From Bradyrhizobium sp. 200 (GTDB taxonomy: Bacteria; Pseudomonadota; Alphaproteobacteria; Rhizobiales; Xanthobacteraceae), in assembly GCF_023100945.1 (NCBI RefSeq), contig NZ_CP064689.1, forward strand, positions 2,524,001 to 2,588,000: a stretch of 64,000 nucleotides of DNA, written 5' to 3'. Within the stretch, counting starts at the first letter, position 1; every line of letters begins with the position of its first letter. Shown piece after piece: positions 1 through 8,364 of this stretch. Under the pieces are notes generated by a model. It saw only the letters and a program-made list of their open reading frames with translations. It made no database searches and was not told the DNA's origin. A program made the translations under genes and the position numbers.

Positions 1-1
1 C

Positions 2-331
2 TCGGCCGCCAACAAGGAATTCGTCGCCGCCTACAAGAAGGCTTTCGGCTCGCGCCCGGGCTTCATGGCGGTCGGCGGCTATGACGGCATCCGCCTGATC
101 TACGAGGCGCTGAAGAAGACTGGCGGCAAGACCGACGGCGATGCGCTGATCGAGGCGATGAAGGGCATGAAGTGGGAAAGCCCGCGCGGTCCGATCTCGA
201 TCGATCCGGAAACCCGCGACATCGTGCAGAACATCTACATCCGCAAGGTCGAGAAGGTCGACGGCGAACTCTACAACGTCGAATTCGCGACCTTCGAGGC
301 GGTGAAGGATTCCGGCAAGACGAAGAAGTGA
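2..331 (+). CDS. Branched-chain amino-acid ABC transporter substrate-binding protein (C-terminal part)
   Basis: The 5' end lies outside the window; 109 residues remain, ending with the TGA at 329-331. The segment reads through GFMAVGGYDGIRLIYEAL and ends in the Lys-rich GKTKK. This pattern is typical of the C-terminal lobe of periplasmic LivK/Leu-Ile-Val-binding proteins (periplasmic binding fold type I), which capture branched-chain amino acids or related amides. The next four genes encode the matching permeases and ATPases in the same direction, so it is the binding protein of that importer. The ligand cannot be inferred; rhizobial Liv paralogues also take aromatic acids and other substrates. 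Confidence 0.85.
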   Translation, partial: SAANKEFVAAYKKAFGSRPGFMAVGGYDGIRLIYEALKKTGGKTDGDALIEAMKGMKWESPRGPISIDPETRDIVQNIYIRKVEKVDGELYNVEFATFEAVKDSGKTKK

Positions 332-340
332 CGCGGAAAG

Positions 341-443
341 CGTCATTCCGGGGCGCATCGAAGATGCGAACTATGGTGCGCAATTGCGCACCTGAGAATC
401 TCGAGATTCCGGGTCTGGTCCTTCGGACCATCCCGGAATGACG
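341..443. repeat. Palindromic intergenic repeat
   Basis: CGTCATTCCGG at 341-351 and its complement CCGGAATGACG at 433-443 form the outer arms of an inverted repeat. It fills most of the gap between the binding-protein gene and the first permease gene. Inner palindromic pieces are GAATCTCGAGATTC and GTGCGCAATTGCGCAC. This looks like a dispersed palindromic element that I associate with Bradyrhizobium. At RNA level it could fold into a stem that separates the binding-protein message from the permease message, a common arrangement for ABC operons; that role is inference. Confidence 0.75.
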
Positions 444-472
444 GGCTCCATTTAGAGGCTCAGCCCCATCCC

Positions 473-1342
473 ATGACCACGCTCTTCACCATCCTGTTCG
501 ACGGTGTCGCCTACGGCATGCTGCTGTTCGTGCTCGCCTGCGGGCTGGCGGTGACGCTGGGGCTGATGAATTTCGTCAATCTGGCCCACGGCGCCTTCGC
601 CATGACCGGCGGCTACATCTGCGCGGTATTGGTCAATAATTCCGGCTGGCCGTTTTTCACCGCGCTTCCGCTCGCCTTTGTCTCGGCCGCCGCGATCGGC
701 GTCGCACTGGAGCGCACGCTCTACCGCCACCTTTACACCCGCAGCCACCTCGACCAGGTGCTGTTCACCATCGGCCTGACCTTCATGTCGGTGGCGGCGG
801 TCGACTACGTCATGGGATCGTCGCGGATCTTCATCAAGCTGCCGGCGGCGCTCGAAGGCCAGTTCGATTTCTTCGGCGTCGGCATTGGCCGCTACCGGCT
901 GATGATCATCGTGATCTGCGGTCTGCTCACGGTGGCGCTGCAATTGATCCTGGCGAAAACTCGCTTTGGCAGCCGCCTGCGCGCAGCCGTCGATGATCCC
1001 CGCGCGGCAAGCGGCCTCGGCATCAACGTGCCGCAGGTGTTCGCCTTCACCTTCGCCTTCGGCTGCGGCCTTGCGGGCCTTGGCGGCGCGCTGAGCGCCG
1101 AGATCCTCGGGCTCGACCCGTATTTTCCGCTGAAGTTCATGATCTACTTTCTGATCGTGGTCACCGTCGGCGGTTCCTCCAGCATCACCGGGCCGTTCCT
1201 CGCTTCGCTATTGCTCGGCATCGGCGACGTCGCCGGCAAATATTACGTGCCGAAGATGGGCCCGTTCGTCATCTACACCATCATGATCGTGATCCTGATC
1301 TGGCGTCCGAACGGCCTGTTCGGCCGCACCGCTGCGCGATGA
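473..1342 (+). CDS. livH: Branched-chain amino-acid ABC transporter permease LivH
   Basis: A 289-residue polytopic inner-membrane protein of the LivH family. The N-terminus runs into GLAVTLGLMNFVNLAHGAF, the hallmark start of this permease, and the conserved GGSSSITGPF segment lies near residue 230. With the downstream LivM it would form the transmembrane channel of an amino-acid importer. It is preceded by the palindromic repeat and followed 7 nt later by livM. The Shine-Dalgarno sequence is poor (GAGGC well upstream), but no other start fits. The length is normal for the family. Confidence 0.93.
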   Translation: MTTLFTILFDGVAYGMLLFVLACGLAVTLGLMNFVNLAHGAFAMTGGYICAVLVNNSGWPFFTALPLAFVSAAAIGVALERTLYRHLYTRSHLDQVLFTIGLTFMSVAAVDYVMGSSRIFIKLPAALEGQFDFFGVGIGRYRLMIIVICGLLTVALQLILAKTRFGSRLRAAVDDPRAASGLGINVPQVFAFTFAFGCGLAGLGGALSAEILGLDPYFPLKFMIYFLIVVTVGGSSSITGPFLASLLLGIGDVAGKYYVPKMGPFVIYTIMIVILIWRPNGLFGRTAAR

Positions 1343-1349
1343 GCCTACG

Positions 1350-2381
1350 ATGACTGCAATTTCCGACGTCTCATCCCATGCCATCGCCCGCGCCCGCTGG
1401 CGCCCGGCCGAAATCGCGTTCTGGGTTCTCGCGGCATCCTGCGCGTTCCTGTTTCCGTCCCGCTACCTGATCATGACCGATATCATTCGGCTGGCGTTGT
1501 TCACGCTGTCGCTCGACCTGATCCTCGGCTACGCCGGCATCGTCTCGCTGGGGCACGCCGCCTTTTTCGGCGTCGGTGCATATTCGGCGGGGCTATTGGC
1601 CCTGCACGGCATCATCAACGAGCCGGTGATCGCGCTGGTCGTAGCCGGGCTGATCGCCATGGCGCTCGGTTTCCTCACCAGCTTCCTCGTGATCCGCGGC
1701 GTCGACCTGACGCGGCTGATGGTGACGCTCGGCATCGCGCTGCTGCTGGAGGCGCTGGCGGAACGCTTCTCCAACATCACCGGCGGCACCGACGGGCTGC
1801 AGGGCATCGAGATGCAGCCGATCCTCGGCCTGTTTGCGTTCGATATGTTCGGCAAGACCGGCTTCTTCTACTCACTGATCGTTCTGTTTCTGCTGTTTCT
1901 GCTGGCGCGCCGGATCGTGAATTCGCCGTTCGGCCTGTCGCTGCGCGCGATCAAGAACAATCCGTTGCGCGCGTCCGCGATCGGCGTGCCCGTCAACCGC
2001 CGCCTGATCGCGATCTACACCGTGGCGGCCTTCTACGCCGGCATCGCCGGGGCGCTGTTCACCCAGACCACGGCGCTGGCCTCGCTCGACGTGTTCGCGT
2101 TCGAGCGCTCCGCCGATCTGATGCTGGTACTCGTGATCGGCGGCACCGGCTATCTCTATGGCGGCCTGATCGGCGCCGTTGTCTTCAAGATGCTGCAGGA
2201 ACTGTTTCAGACCATTACGCCGCAATACTGGATGTTCTGGATCGGGCTCGTTCTGGTCGTGATCGTGCTGGTAGGCCGCGAGCGCATCCATCGCTGGGTG
2301 CTTTGGGGGCCGAACCTCGTGATCCGCCAGGTCTTCGGACGCAAGGCCGGCGTCGCCGTTCCCGAGGGCGATGCTCCATGA
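1350..2381 (+). CDS. livM: Branched-chain amino-acid ABC transporter permease LivM
   Basis: A 343-residue hydrophobic protein and the second permease of the importer. It carries the LivM signatures LILGYAGIVSLGHAAFFGVG near residue 57 and FGLSLRAIKNNPLRASAIGV near residue 194. Many transmembrane helices are evident. The N-terminus has a short polar extension before the first helix. Its TGA overlaps the ATG of livG in an ATGA arrangement (2378-2381), which points to translational coupling. Confidence 0.93.
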   Translation: MTAISDVSSHAIARARWRPAEIAFWVLAASCAFLFPSRYLIMTDIIRLALFTLSLDLILGYAGIVSLGHAAFFGVGAYSAGLLALHGIINEPVIALVVAGLIAMALGFLTSFLVIRGVDLTRLMVTLGIALLLEALAERFSNITGGTDGLQGIEMQPILGLFAFDMFGKTGFFYSLIVLFLLFLLARRIVNSPFGLSLRAIKNNPLRASAIGVPVNRRLIAIYTVAAFYAGIAGALFTQTTALASLDVFAFERSADLMLVLVIGGTGYLYGGLIGAVVFKMLQELFQTITPQYWMFWIGLVLVVIVLVGRERIHRWVLWGPNLVIRQVFGRKAGVAVPEGDAP

Positions 2382-3130
2382 CGATCGCACTGGAAACCAA
2401 GGGACTGGAGAAATCCTTCGGCGGCTTGAAGGTCACGCGCGACCTGTCGCTGCAAGTGAAGCAGGGGGCCCGTCACGCCTTGATCGGACCGAACGGCGCC
2501 GGCAAGACGACCGTCATCAACCTCCTGACTGGCGTGCTCAAGCCCAATGCAGGGCAGATCCTGCTCGAAGGCAACGACATCACCGATATGCCCGTTCACA
2601 CGCGTGTGCTGCGTGGTCTTTCGCGCACCTTCCAGATCAATCAGCTCTATGCTGACCTCACTCCGCTCGAAACGATTGGGCTCGCGGTTTCCGAACGGCT
2701 TGGCCGCGGTGGCGACTGGTGGCGGCGGATGGGCACGCGCGGCGATGTCAACCAGGAGATCGCGGAAACGCTCGGGCGCTTTCATCTGCTCGACGTGATG
2801 AACGAGCGTACCGCGACGCTGCCTTACGGCAAGCAGCGTCTGCTTGAGATCGCGGTCGCAATCGCGACGAAACCGCGCGTGCTGCTGCTCGACGAGCCGG
2901 CCGCCGGCGTGCCCGAGAGCGAGCGACACGATATTCTGGCGGCGGTTGCCGCCCTGCCGCGCGACGTCACGGTGCTCTTGATCGAACACGACATGGACCT
3001 GGTGTTCTCGTTTGCCGATCGCATCTCGGTGCTGGTCAATGGCGCCATGCTGGTGGAGGGCCCGCCGGACGAAGTGGCGCGGGACCCCCAGGTCAAGGCG
3101 GTCTATCTCGGTGAGGCGGCCGATGCCTGA
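2378..3130 (+). CDS. livG: Branched-chain amino-acid ABC transporter ATP-binding protein LivG
   Basis: A 250-residue ABC ATPase. Walker A is GPNGAGKTT, the signature region is the degenerate LPYGKQRLLEIA, and Walker B is VLLLDEPAAG, followed by the switch His in LIEHDMDLV. The degenerate signature and the C-terminal segment ending near YLGEA are typical of LivG. An in-frame extension to 2303 exists, but the ATG at 2378, coupled by ATGA to livM, is the natural start and gives normal family length. It would energise the LivHM channel together with LivF. Confidence 0.93.
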   Translation: MTIALETKGLEKSFGGLKVTRDLSLQVKQGARHALIGPNGAGKTTVINLLTGVLKPNAGQILLEGNDITDMPVHTRVLRGLSRTFQINQLYADLTPLETIGLAVSERLGRGGDWWRRMGTRGDVNQEIAETLGRFHLLDVMNERTATLPYGKQRLLEIAVAIATKPRVLLLDEPAAGVPESERHDILAAVAALPRDVTVLLIEHDMDLVFSFADRISVLVNGAMLVEGPPDEVARDPQVKAVYLGEAADA

Positions 3131-3836
3131 GCTTCTTGCCATCGATGCCTTGCGCGCCGGCTATGGCCAGGCGGTGGTGTTGCCCTCGATGTCGCTGACG
3201 CTGGGCGAGGGCCAGGTGCTGGCGCTGCTCGGGCGTAACGGCACCGGCAAGACCACGCTGATCAATTCGATCGTCGGCATCACCCGCCGCTTCGGCGGCA
3301 GCCTTGCGCTCGGGGGACTGGACATCACGGCGATGCGGCCGGACCAGCGGGCGCGGGCAGGGATCGGCTGGGTGCCGCAGGAACGCAACATCTTCCGCTC
3401 GCTGACGGTTGAGGAAAACATGACCGCGGTGGCCCAGCCCGGCCCGTGGACCGTGGATAAGGTTTACGAAATGTTTCCGCGGCTGAAGGAACGCCGCAGC
3501 AATTTCGGCAACCAGCTTTCCGGCGGCGAGCAGCAGATGCTGGCGATCGGCCGCGCGCTCACCCTCAATCCGAAGGTCCTGCTGCTGGATGAGCCGACCG
3601 AGGGCCTGGCGCCGATCATCGTTGAGGAACTGCTCCGGGCGCTCGGCACCATCACCCGTTCCGGGGGCATCTGTTCGATCATTGTCGAGCAGAACGCGCA
3701 AAAGATTCTCGGGCTGGCCGATCGGGTTGTGATATTGGAACGCGGCGCAATCGTGCATGATGCGCCAAGCCACGCGCTGAAGGCCGATCCCGCGGTGCTC
3801 GATCGCTATCTCGGCGTTGCCGGCGCAGCGCACTAG
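3123..3836 (+). CDS. livF: Branched-chain amino-acid ABC transporter ATP-binding protein LivF
   Basis: A 237-residue ABC ATPase with Walker A GRNGTGKTT, signature LSGGEQQMLAIGRAL and Walker B VLLLDEPTEGL, all in the LivF pattern. The ATG at 3123 overlaps the end of livG by 8 nt and fits LivF proteins, which begin a few residues before the first beta strand. An upstream in-frame start at 3012 would only add out-of-frame livG sequence. It closes the five-gene importer operon; a methyltransferase gene follows 20 nt later. Confidence 0.93.
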   Translation: MPELLAIDALRAGYGQAVVLPSMSLTLGEGQVLALLGRNGTGKTTLINSIVGITRRFGGSLALGGLDITAMRPDQRARAGIGWVPQERNIFRSLTVEENMTAVAQPGPWTVDKVYEMFPRLKERRSNFGNQLSGGEQQMLAIGRALTLNPKVLLLDEPTEGLAPIIVEELLRALGTITRSGGICSIIVEQNAQKILGLADRVVILERGAIVHDAPSHALKADPAVLDRYLGVAGAAH

Positions 3837-3856
3837 ATTTGATGGGAGTGGAGACC

Positions 3857-4975
3857 ATGCAGAGAACCAAAGCCCCGTTCCGTGCCGACGAGGTCGGCAG
3901 CCTGTTGCGGCCGCAGCGCATCAAGGAAGCGCGCGCCAGATTGGAGAAGGGACAGATCACGGCGGAGGACCTGCGCAAGGCCGAGGACCTCGAGATCGAA
4001 AAGGTCGTGCACAAGCAGGCCTCGATCGGCCTGAAGCTCGCGACCGACGGCGAATTCCGCCGTTCCTGGTGGCATTTCGATTTCCTCGCCAAGCTGACGG
4101 GATGTGAGTTGTTCCACCCCGAAACGGGAATCCAGTTCGCCGGCGTGGAGACGCGGCACGACGCCGTCCGCGTGATCGGCAAGCTCGACTTCCCCGACAA
4201 CCATCCGATGCTGGATCACTTCCGCTTCCTGAAAAAGCAGGCCGATACGGCCCACGTCACGGCGAAGATGACGATCCCGTCGCCCGCGGTGCTGCATTTC
4301 CGCGGTGGCCGCAAGTCGATCTCGAAGGAGGTCTATCCCGATCTCGAGGAGTTCTTCCTCGACCTCGGCAAGACCTACCGCAAGGCGGTGAAGGCATTCT
4401 ACGACGCCGGCTGCCGCTACCTGCAGTTCGACGACACCGTGTGGGCCTATCTCTGCTCGCAGGACGAGTTGCAGAAGGCGCGCGAGCGCGGCGACAACCC
4501 CGACGGGCTGCAGGAGATCTACGCGCGAATCATCAACTACGCGCTGGCCGAGCGGCCGGCCGACATGGTGGTCACCACGCATGTTTGCCGCGGCAATTTC
4601 CGCTCGACCTGGATCTCGTCCGGCGGCTATGAGCCGGTGGCCGAGACCATGCTGGCCGGCACCAATTACGACGGCTATTTCCTCGAATATGATTCCGACC
4701 GCGCCGGCGGCTTCGAACCGCTGCGCTATTTGCCGAAGGGCAACAAGGTCGTCGTGGTCGGCGTCATCACCTCGAAGTTCGGCGAGCTCGAGAAAAAGGA
4801 CGACATCAAGCGCCGCCTCGAAGAGGCCGCCAAATTCGTCCCCCTCGACCAGCTCGCGGTTTCCCCGCAATGCGGTTTTGCCTCGACCGAGGAAGGCAAC
4901 ATCCTGTCCGAGGAAGAGCAGTGGGCCAAGCTGAGCCTCGCGGTCGAAGTCGCGAACGAGGTGTGGGGGAAGTGA
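3857..4975 (+). CDS. MetE C-terminal-type (cobalamin-independent) methionine synthase family protein
   Basis: A 372-residue protein matching only the catalytic C-terminal half of MetE. The zinc ligands are all visible: H242 and C244 in THVCRGNF, E277 in FLEYDSDRAG, and C339 in SPQCGFAS. MetE catalyses methyl transfer to homocysteine. These short forms (YxjG/YxjH-like) lack the N-terminal half and their natural methyl donor is usually unknown. The ATG at 3857 is preferred because a GGGAGTGGAG ribosome site lies just upstream; TTG 3839 and ATG 3842 are alternatives. It follows the liv operon by 20 nt and may be co-transcribed. Confidence 0.85.
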   Translation: MQRTKAPFRADEVGSLLRPQRIKEARARLEKGQITAEDLRKAEDLEIEKVVHKQASIGLKLATDGEFRRSWWHFDFLAKLTGCELFHPETGIQFAGVETRHDAVRVIGKLDFPDNHPMLDHFRFLKKQADTAHVTAKMTIPSPAVLHFRGGRKSISKEVYPDLEEFFLDLGKTYRKAVKAFYDAGCRYLQFDDTVWAYLCSQDELQKARERGDNPDGLQEIYARIINYALAERPADMVVTTHVCRGNFRSTWISSGGYEPVAETMLAGTNYDGYFLEYDSDRAGGFEPLRYLPKGNKVVVVGVITSKFGELEKKDDIKRRLEEAAKFVPLDQLAVSPQCGFASTEEGNILSEEEQWAKLSLAVEVANEVWGK

Positions 4976-4996
4976 CGCGCAGCGCGCGCCCTGGGA

Positions 4997-5020
4997 TGAC
5001 GGCGTGAAGTCACGCCGTCA
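4997..5020. terminator. Hairpin between convergent genes
   Basis: A perfect 10-bp stem TGACGGCGTG / CACGCCGTCA with an AAGT loop sits between the convergent methyltransferase and caspase-like genes. It includes the stop codon of the latter. There is no clear T-run, so it is a possible rather than a canonical terminator. Confidence 0.5.
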
Positions 5021-6769
5021 CTTCTCCGCCAGATAGACTTCGCCCAATAGCGAGGAGTTCGACCACGGCACCTGCTTGCCCTTGGTCGCAGCGACGACTT
5101 CGGCGCGGACCCGCGTCAGCATCTGCTGCACTTCGAGTCCCGGCGTGCCGATATGGCGCGTCAGCGCCGCGGAGAACGGGCTGTTGGCGCCTTCGCCGTC
5201 GAGGGCGACCTGTCCGGGCGCAGTTGCAAACGCGATCAGCGTGCCCGCGCCCAGGGTCGCGCCGGCGCCAAGCGTGGCGGGGGCGGCGAGCCCCGAGCCG
5301 GCTTCGATGCCGCGGACGGGGCCGGCAGATGCGACCTTCGGCGCCATCGGGTTGTTGCGGCAGGCATCGAGGATCAGGATGTTGGTGCGGACCTGATCGT
5401 CGAGGCCGGCCAGGATCGTGTCCATGTCCATCATCGCTTCCGTCATGCCGCTGCCGGCCTGAAGCTGGATATCGATCGGCGCCAGGTAATTGCGGCCGTC
5501 GATCTGTACGCCGTGACCGGCGTAGTAGACCACCGCCACCTGCGATCGTGCGGCATCGCGCAGGAAGTCGCGGATGGTCGCCTGCATCGCCCTGCGGTCG
5601 AGGTCGGTGCCTTCGGTCACCACGAATCCGATGTCGCGCAGGCTTTTTGCCATCGCGCGCGCATCGTTGGTCGGATTGGGCAGTGCTCTGACATACGTAT
5701 AGGCGCCGTTGCCGATCACGAGCGCGACGCGCCTCACGGTCTCTCTGGCGGTCTCCGCACGCTGACGCTGCTCCGCTGCGGGAGGTGGGGACGGGCTCGC
5801 GGCGCCCGCCGGCGAAGCTGGTGCCGCTGCGCTGTCTCGCCGCGATGGCGCTGCGGTTGTAGTTCGCGGAGGTGGCGGGACTGTCTCCGACAGCAGCGAC
5901 AGCCGAACCTTCGCGGTTGCCTGGTTGGCCTTGCTGCCGGCGTCGGAGGCCTTGCCTTCGAGCGCCGCGGCGTAGTCCTGCCTGGCGCGGTCGAAATCGC
6001 CCTTGGCCTCATAGGCGAGCGCACGATGGCTGTAGGCCGAGATCAGCACGCTGCCGGGCGGCGTCATGATATTGACCGGCGCCTTGGCCTTGGCCAGACG
6101 GATCGCCTCGGTGGTGTCGGCGATGGCGCGATCGAGGTCACCCTTGGCGCGCCAGATCACCGCGCGGCTGGTCAAAGGTTGCGGCAATGTCGGGTCGAGC
6201 CGGATCGCTTCGTTGATGTCAGCCAGCGCGCCGTCGAGATCGCCGAGCGCGCGTTTTGAAATACCGCGGTTCTGCCACGAAAAGGCCGACGGCGGACCGA
6301 GCTTGATCGATTGATCGTAGTCGGCGATCGCCTTGGCGAATTCGCCCTTGGAGCGCCAGGCGTTGCCGCGGTTGTGAAAGATGATGCTGCTCGGCGGCCC
6401 GATCCGCAGCGCGTCGTTGAAATCGGCGATGGCGATGTCGTCCTCGCCCTTGTCGTAATAGGCCGAGCCGCGCAGATTGTAGGCGGCGACGGTGGGGTGC
6501 AGGCGAATCGCTTCGCCAGCGTCCGCGATCACCTGCGTGTAATTGCCCTTCTTGTTCCAGCCGACCGCGCGCCAGAAATAGATCGTCGCGAGCTTTTCGC
6601 CGGAAAACACTTTCAGCGCGACGATCTTGTTGCAGGCGTCGATCTGCTGATCCGCCGGCGTAGTGTCGGTGGTGCAGAGCGGTCCAAGCTGGTTGCGCGG
6701 TTGGGCAAGGGAGGGCGCTGACCACAGCGCGGCGGCGAGCAGGGTAAGTATCAAGATGGCGCGGCGCAT
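5018..6769 (-). CDS. Periplasmic TPR-caspase (peptidase C14) protein
   Basis: A 583-residue protein. Residues 1-23 are a signal peptide (MRRAILILTLLAAALWS, cleavage near SLAQ). Residues 60-275 hold several tetratricopeptide repeats, a Pro/Ala-rich linker spans about 295-340, and a caspase-like domain fills the C-terminus. The catalytic dyad is visible as H419 in YYAGHGV and C470 in LDACRNNP. The start is placed at the signal-peptide ATG, not the longer upstream extension. Bacterial C14 peptidases usually cleave after basic residues, and TPRs mediate protein contacts; the target is unknown. The gene is transcribed away from the helix-turn-helix gene at 6952. Confidence 0.85.
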   Translation of the reverse strand: MRRAILILTLLAAALWSAPSLAQPRNQLGPLCTTDTTPADQQIDACNKIVALKVFSGEKLATIYFWRAVGWNKKGNYTQVIADAGEAIRLHPTVAAYNLRGSAYYDKGEDDIAIADFNDALRIGPPSSIIFHNRGNAWRSKGEFAKAIADYDQSIKLGPPSAFSWQNRGISKRALGDLDGALADINEAIRLDPTLPQPLTSRAVIWRAKGDLDRAIADTTEAIRLAKAKAPVNIMTPPGSVLISAYSHRALAYEAKGDFDRARQDYAAALEGKASDAGSKANQATAKVRLSLLSETVPPPPRTTTAAPSRRDSAAAPASPAGAASPSPPPAAEQRQRAETARETVRRVALVIGNGAYTYVRALPNPTNDARAMAKSLRDIGFVVTEGTDLDRRAMQATIRDFLRDAARSQVAVVYYAGHGVQIDGRNYLAPIDIQLQAGSGMTEAMMDMDTILAGLDDQVRTNILILDACRNNPMAPKVASAGPVRGIEAGSGLAAPATLGAGATLGAGTLIAFATAPGQVALDGEGANSPFSAALTRHIGTPGLEVQQMLTRVRAEVVAATKGKQVPWSNSSLLGEVYLAEK

Positions 6770-6951
6770 CAGGTCCCCATGATTGGCGGTCGCAGTGGCG
6801 GATACCGCTTTGTTGCCCCCCGCGGGGCGGGGGTTCAAGGCCGGCCGCATGTCGGCCGCCAGCAGTAAGGGGTTTCTTTGGTGGGCAGGGTGTGGTAGGA
6901 CGCTGCCGTCGCTTGGTGTTGCCCACCGATATTTCCCAATACTCCCGCCTG

Positions 6952-8304
6952 ATGAAGAACGATCAAATTCTCAGCCAGATCACCGACTTCTGCCGCCACT
7001 CCGACATGGCGGAGACGACGTTTGGCCGCCGGTCGGTCAACGACGGCAAGCTCGTGCATCGGCTGCGCGAGGGCAAACGCATCACCATCGATACGCTGGA
7101 TCGCATCCAGGCCTATATCGCGACGTCCACCGGCACCCTCCCGCCGCCGCGCGGGCTCGAAGTGCCGCCCGAAAAGCGCGATCCGCGCGGCAATTTCCGG
7201 TTTTTCGAGAACCGGCAGAAATATCTGCTGTTCGTCCATACCTGCAGCGAGAAGCGGGTGATCGCGGAAAGGGTCGCGCTGGAGCTTTCCAGCCTGCATC
7301 CCCGCCCGCCGGCGCTTAGGGTATTCGATGCCGGCGTCGGCGACGGCACGGTGCTGGCGCGGGTGATGCGCTCGATGCACGGACGCTTTCCGCACATGCC
7401 GTTCTATATCGCCGGCAAGGAGCTGAGCCTGGAGGACGTCCGCCTGACGCTCGACAAGGTGCCGGACCGGTTGTTCGAGCACCCGGCGACCGTCTTCGTC
7501 CTCACCAACATGTACTACGCCGAAGCGCCTTGGCTGACCCCGGCCTCGCCGGCCGCAGCCGCGGGCATGATCTGGCATGAGGTCGCCCTGCGGGGGGCCT
7601 CCTCGGGGGAATTCGAGACCCAGATCGCCGAATTGGGGCCGTTTCTGGAACAAAACTGGCGGGCCAATATCAGCACCAAATCGGGCATGCCGACCTATGA
7701 GCGCCCCGTGGCGCTGGTCGTGTACCGGGAGGACCACCGGTTCCTTCTCGATTCGATCATCCCCCGGGCGGGCCGAACCGAGGCCAATTTCGACCTTGTG
7801 ATCGCTTCCCAGCCCTATCGGGCAAAATCCTCTGTGAATTTCCGCGCCAAGCGGATCATTGCACCGCTGGCGAGATCCCTGCGGGCAGGGGGACGTCTGA
7901 TTGGAATTCACTCCCACGGGCAGGATCCGGGCCTGGAAATCATCCAGTCGGTCTGGCCGGGAGAAAATCCTTTCGCGGTGAGCCGTCACGAGCTATTGCG
8001 AGCGGTGAAATACGAGCTGGGGTCGGCCGGGCGCGACCTCAACTTTAATGCCTACGCCGATAACCGTTCCATCTTCCGTTATGATATGGAAGCGCTGCCC
8101 AACGAGGTCACCGGCTCGATCGGAACCTCGACGGCCTTTGCAGCGTGGAATGCGGCGGTGTATGTCGCCCAGATCGAAGACGACCGGTTGACGGAAATGA
8201 CAGAAAACAGCCGAACCCTCGATGCCACCAGAGAGGTTCTGCGCAAGCATAACGGGCTTTGGTTTTACGACGAATCCTACGTCATTTCGCGCCGTCGCGA
8301 CTGA
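6952..8304 (+). CDS. Helix-turn-helix plus methyltransferase-like protein of unknown function
   Basis: About 450 residues. The first 55 residues resemble a Cro/C1-like helix-turn-helix, with a possible recognition segment near GKLVHRLREGKRITIDTL. The middle looks like a Rossmann methyltransferase: motif I FDAGVGDGTVLARV, then an acidic loop at GKELS and the later FDLVIASQPY. I do not recognise a named family. The start ATG at 6952 gives the helix-turn-helix at the N-terminus; its ribosome site is weak and a slightly longer form is possible. It sits 60 nt upstream of metK in the same direction, so a link to SAM supply or sensing is suggestive but only contextual. Confidence 0.7.
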   Translation: MKNDQILSQITDFCRHSDMAETTFGRRSVNDGKLVHRLREGKRITIDTLDRIQAYIATSTGTLPPPRGLEVPPEKRDPRGNFRFFENRQKYLLFVHTCSEKRVIAERVALELSSLHPRPPALRVFDAGVGDGTVLARVMRSMHGRFPHMPFYIAGKELSLEDVRLTLDKVPDRLFEHPATVFVLTNMYYAEAPWLTPASPAAAAGMIWHEVALRGASSGEFETQIAELGPFLEQNWRANISTKSGMPTYERPVALVVYREDHRFLLDSIIPRAGRTEANFDLVIASQPYRAKSSVNFRAKRIIAPLARSLRAGGRLIGIHSHGQDPGLEIIQSVWPGENPFAVSRHELLRAVKYELGSAGRDLNFNAYADNRSIFRYDMEALPNEVTGSIGTSTAFAAWNAAVYVAQIEDDRLTEMTENSRTLDATREVLRKHNGLWFYDESYVISRRRD

Positions 8305-8364
8305 CATTCGGGGAACACATTCAGAAACAAACGTCGGAGTTCGACGAAAAGAGGGGTCTGCTTG

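Noticed and set aside
8305..8364. SAM riboswitch before metK
   Set aside because: The 60-nt leader shows no recognisable SAM-II or SAM/SAH aptamer pairing.
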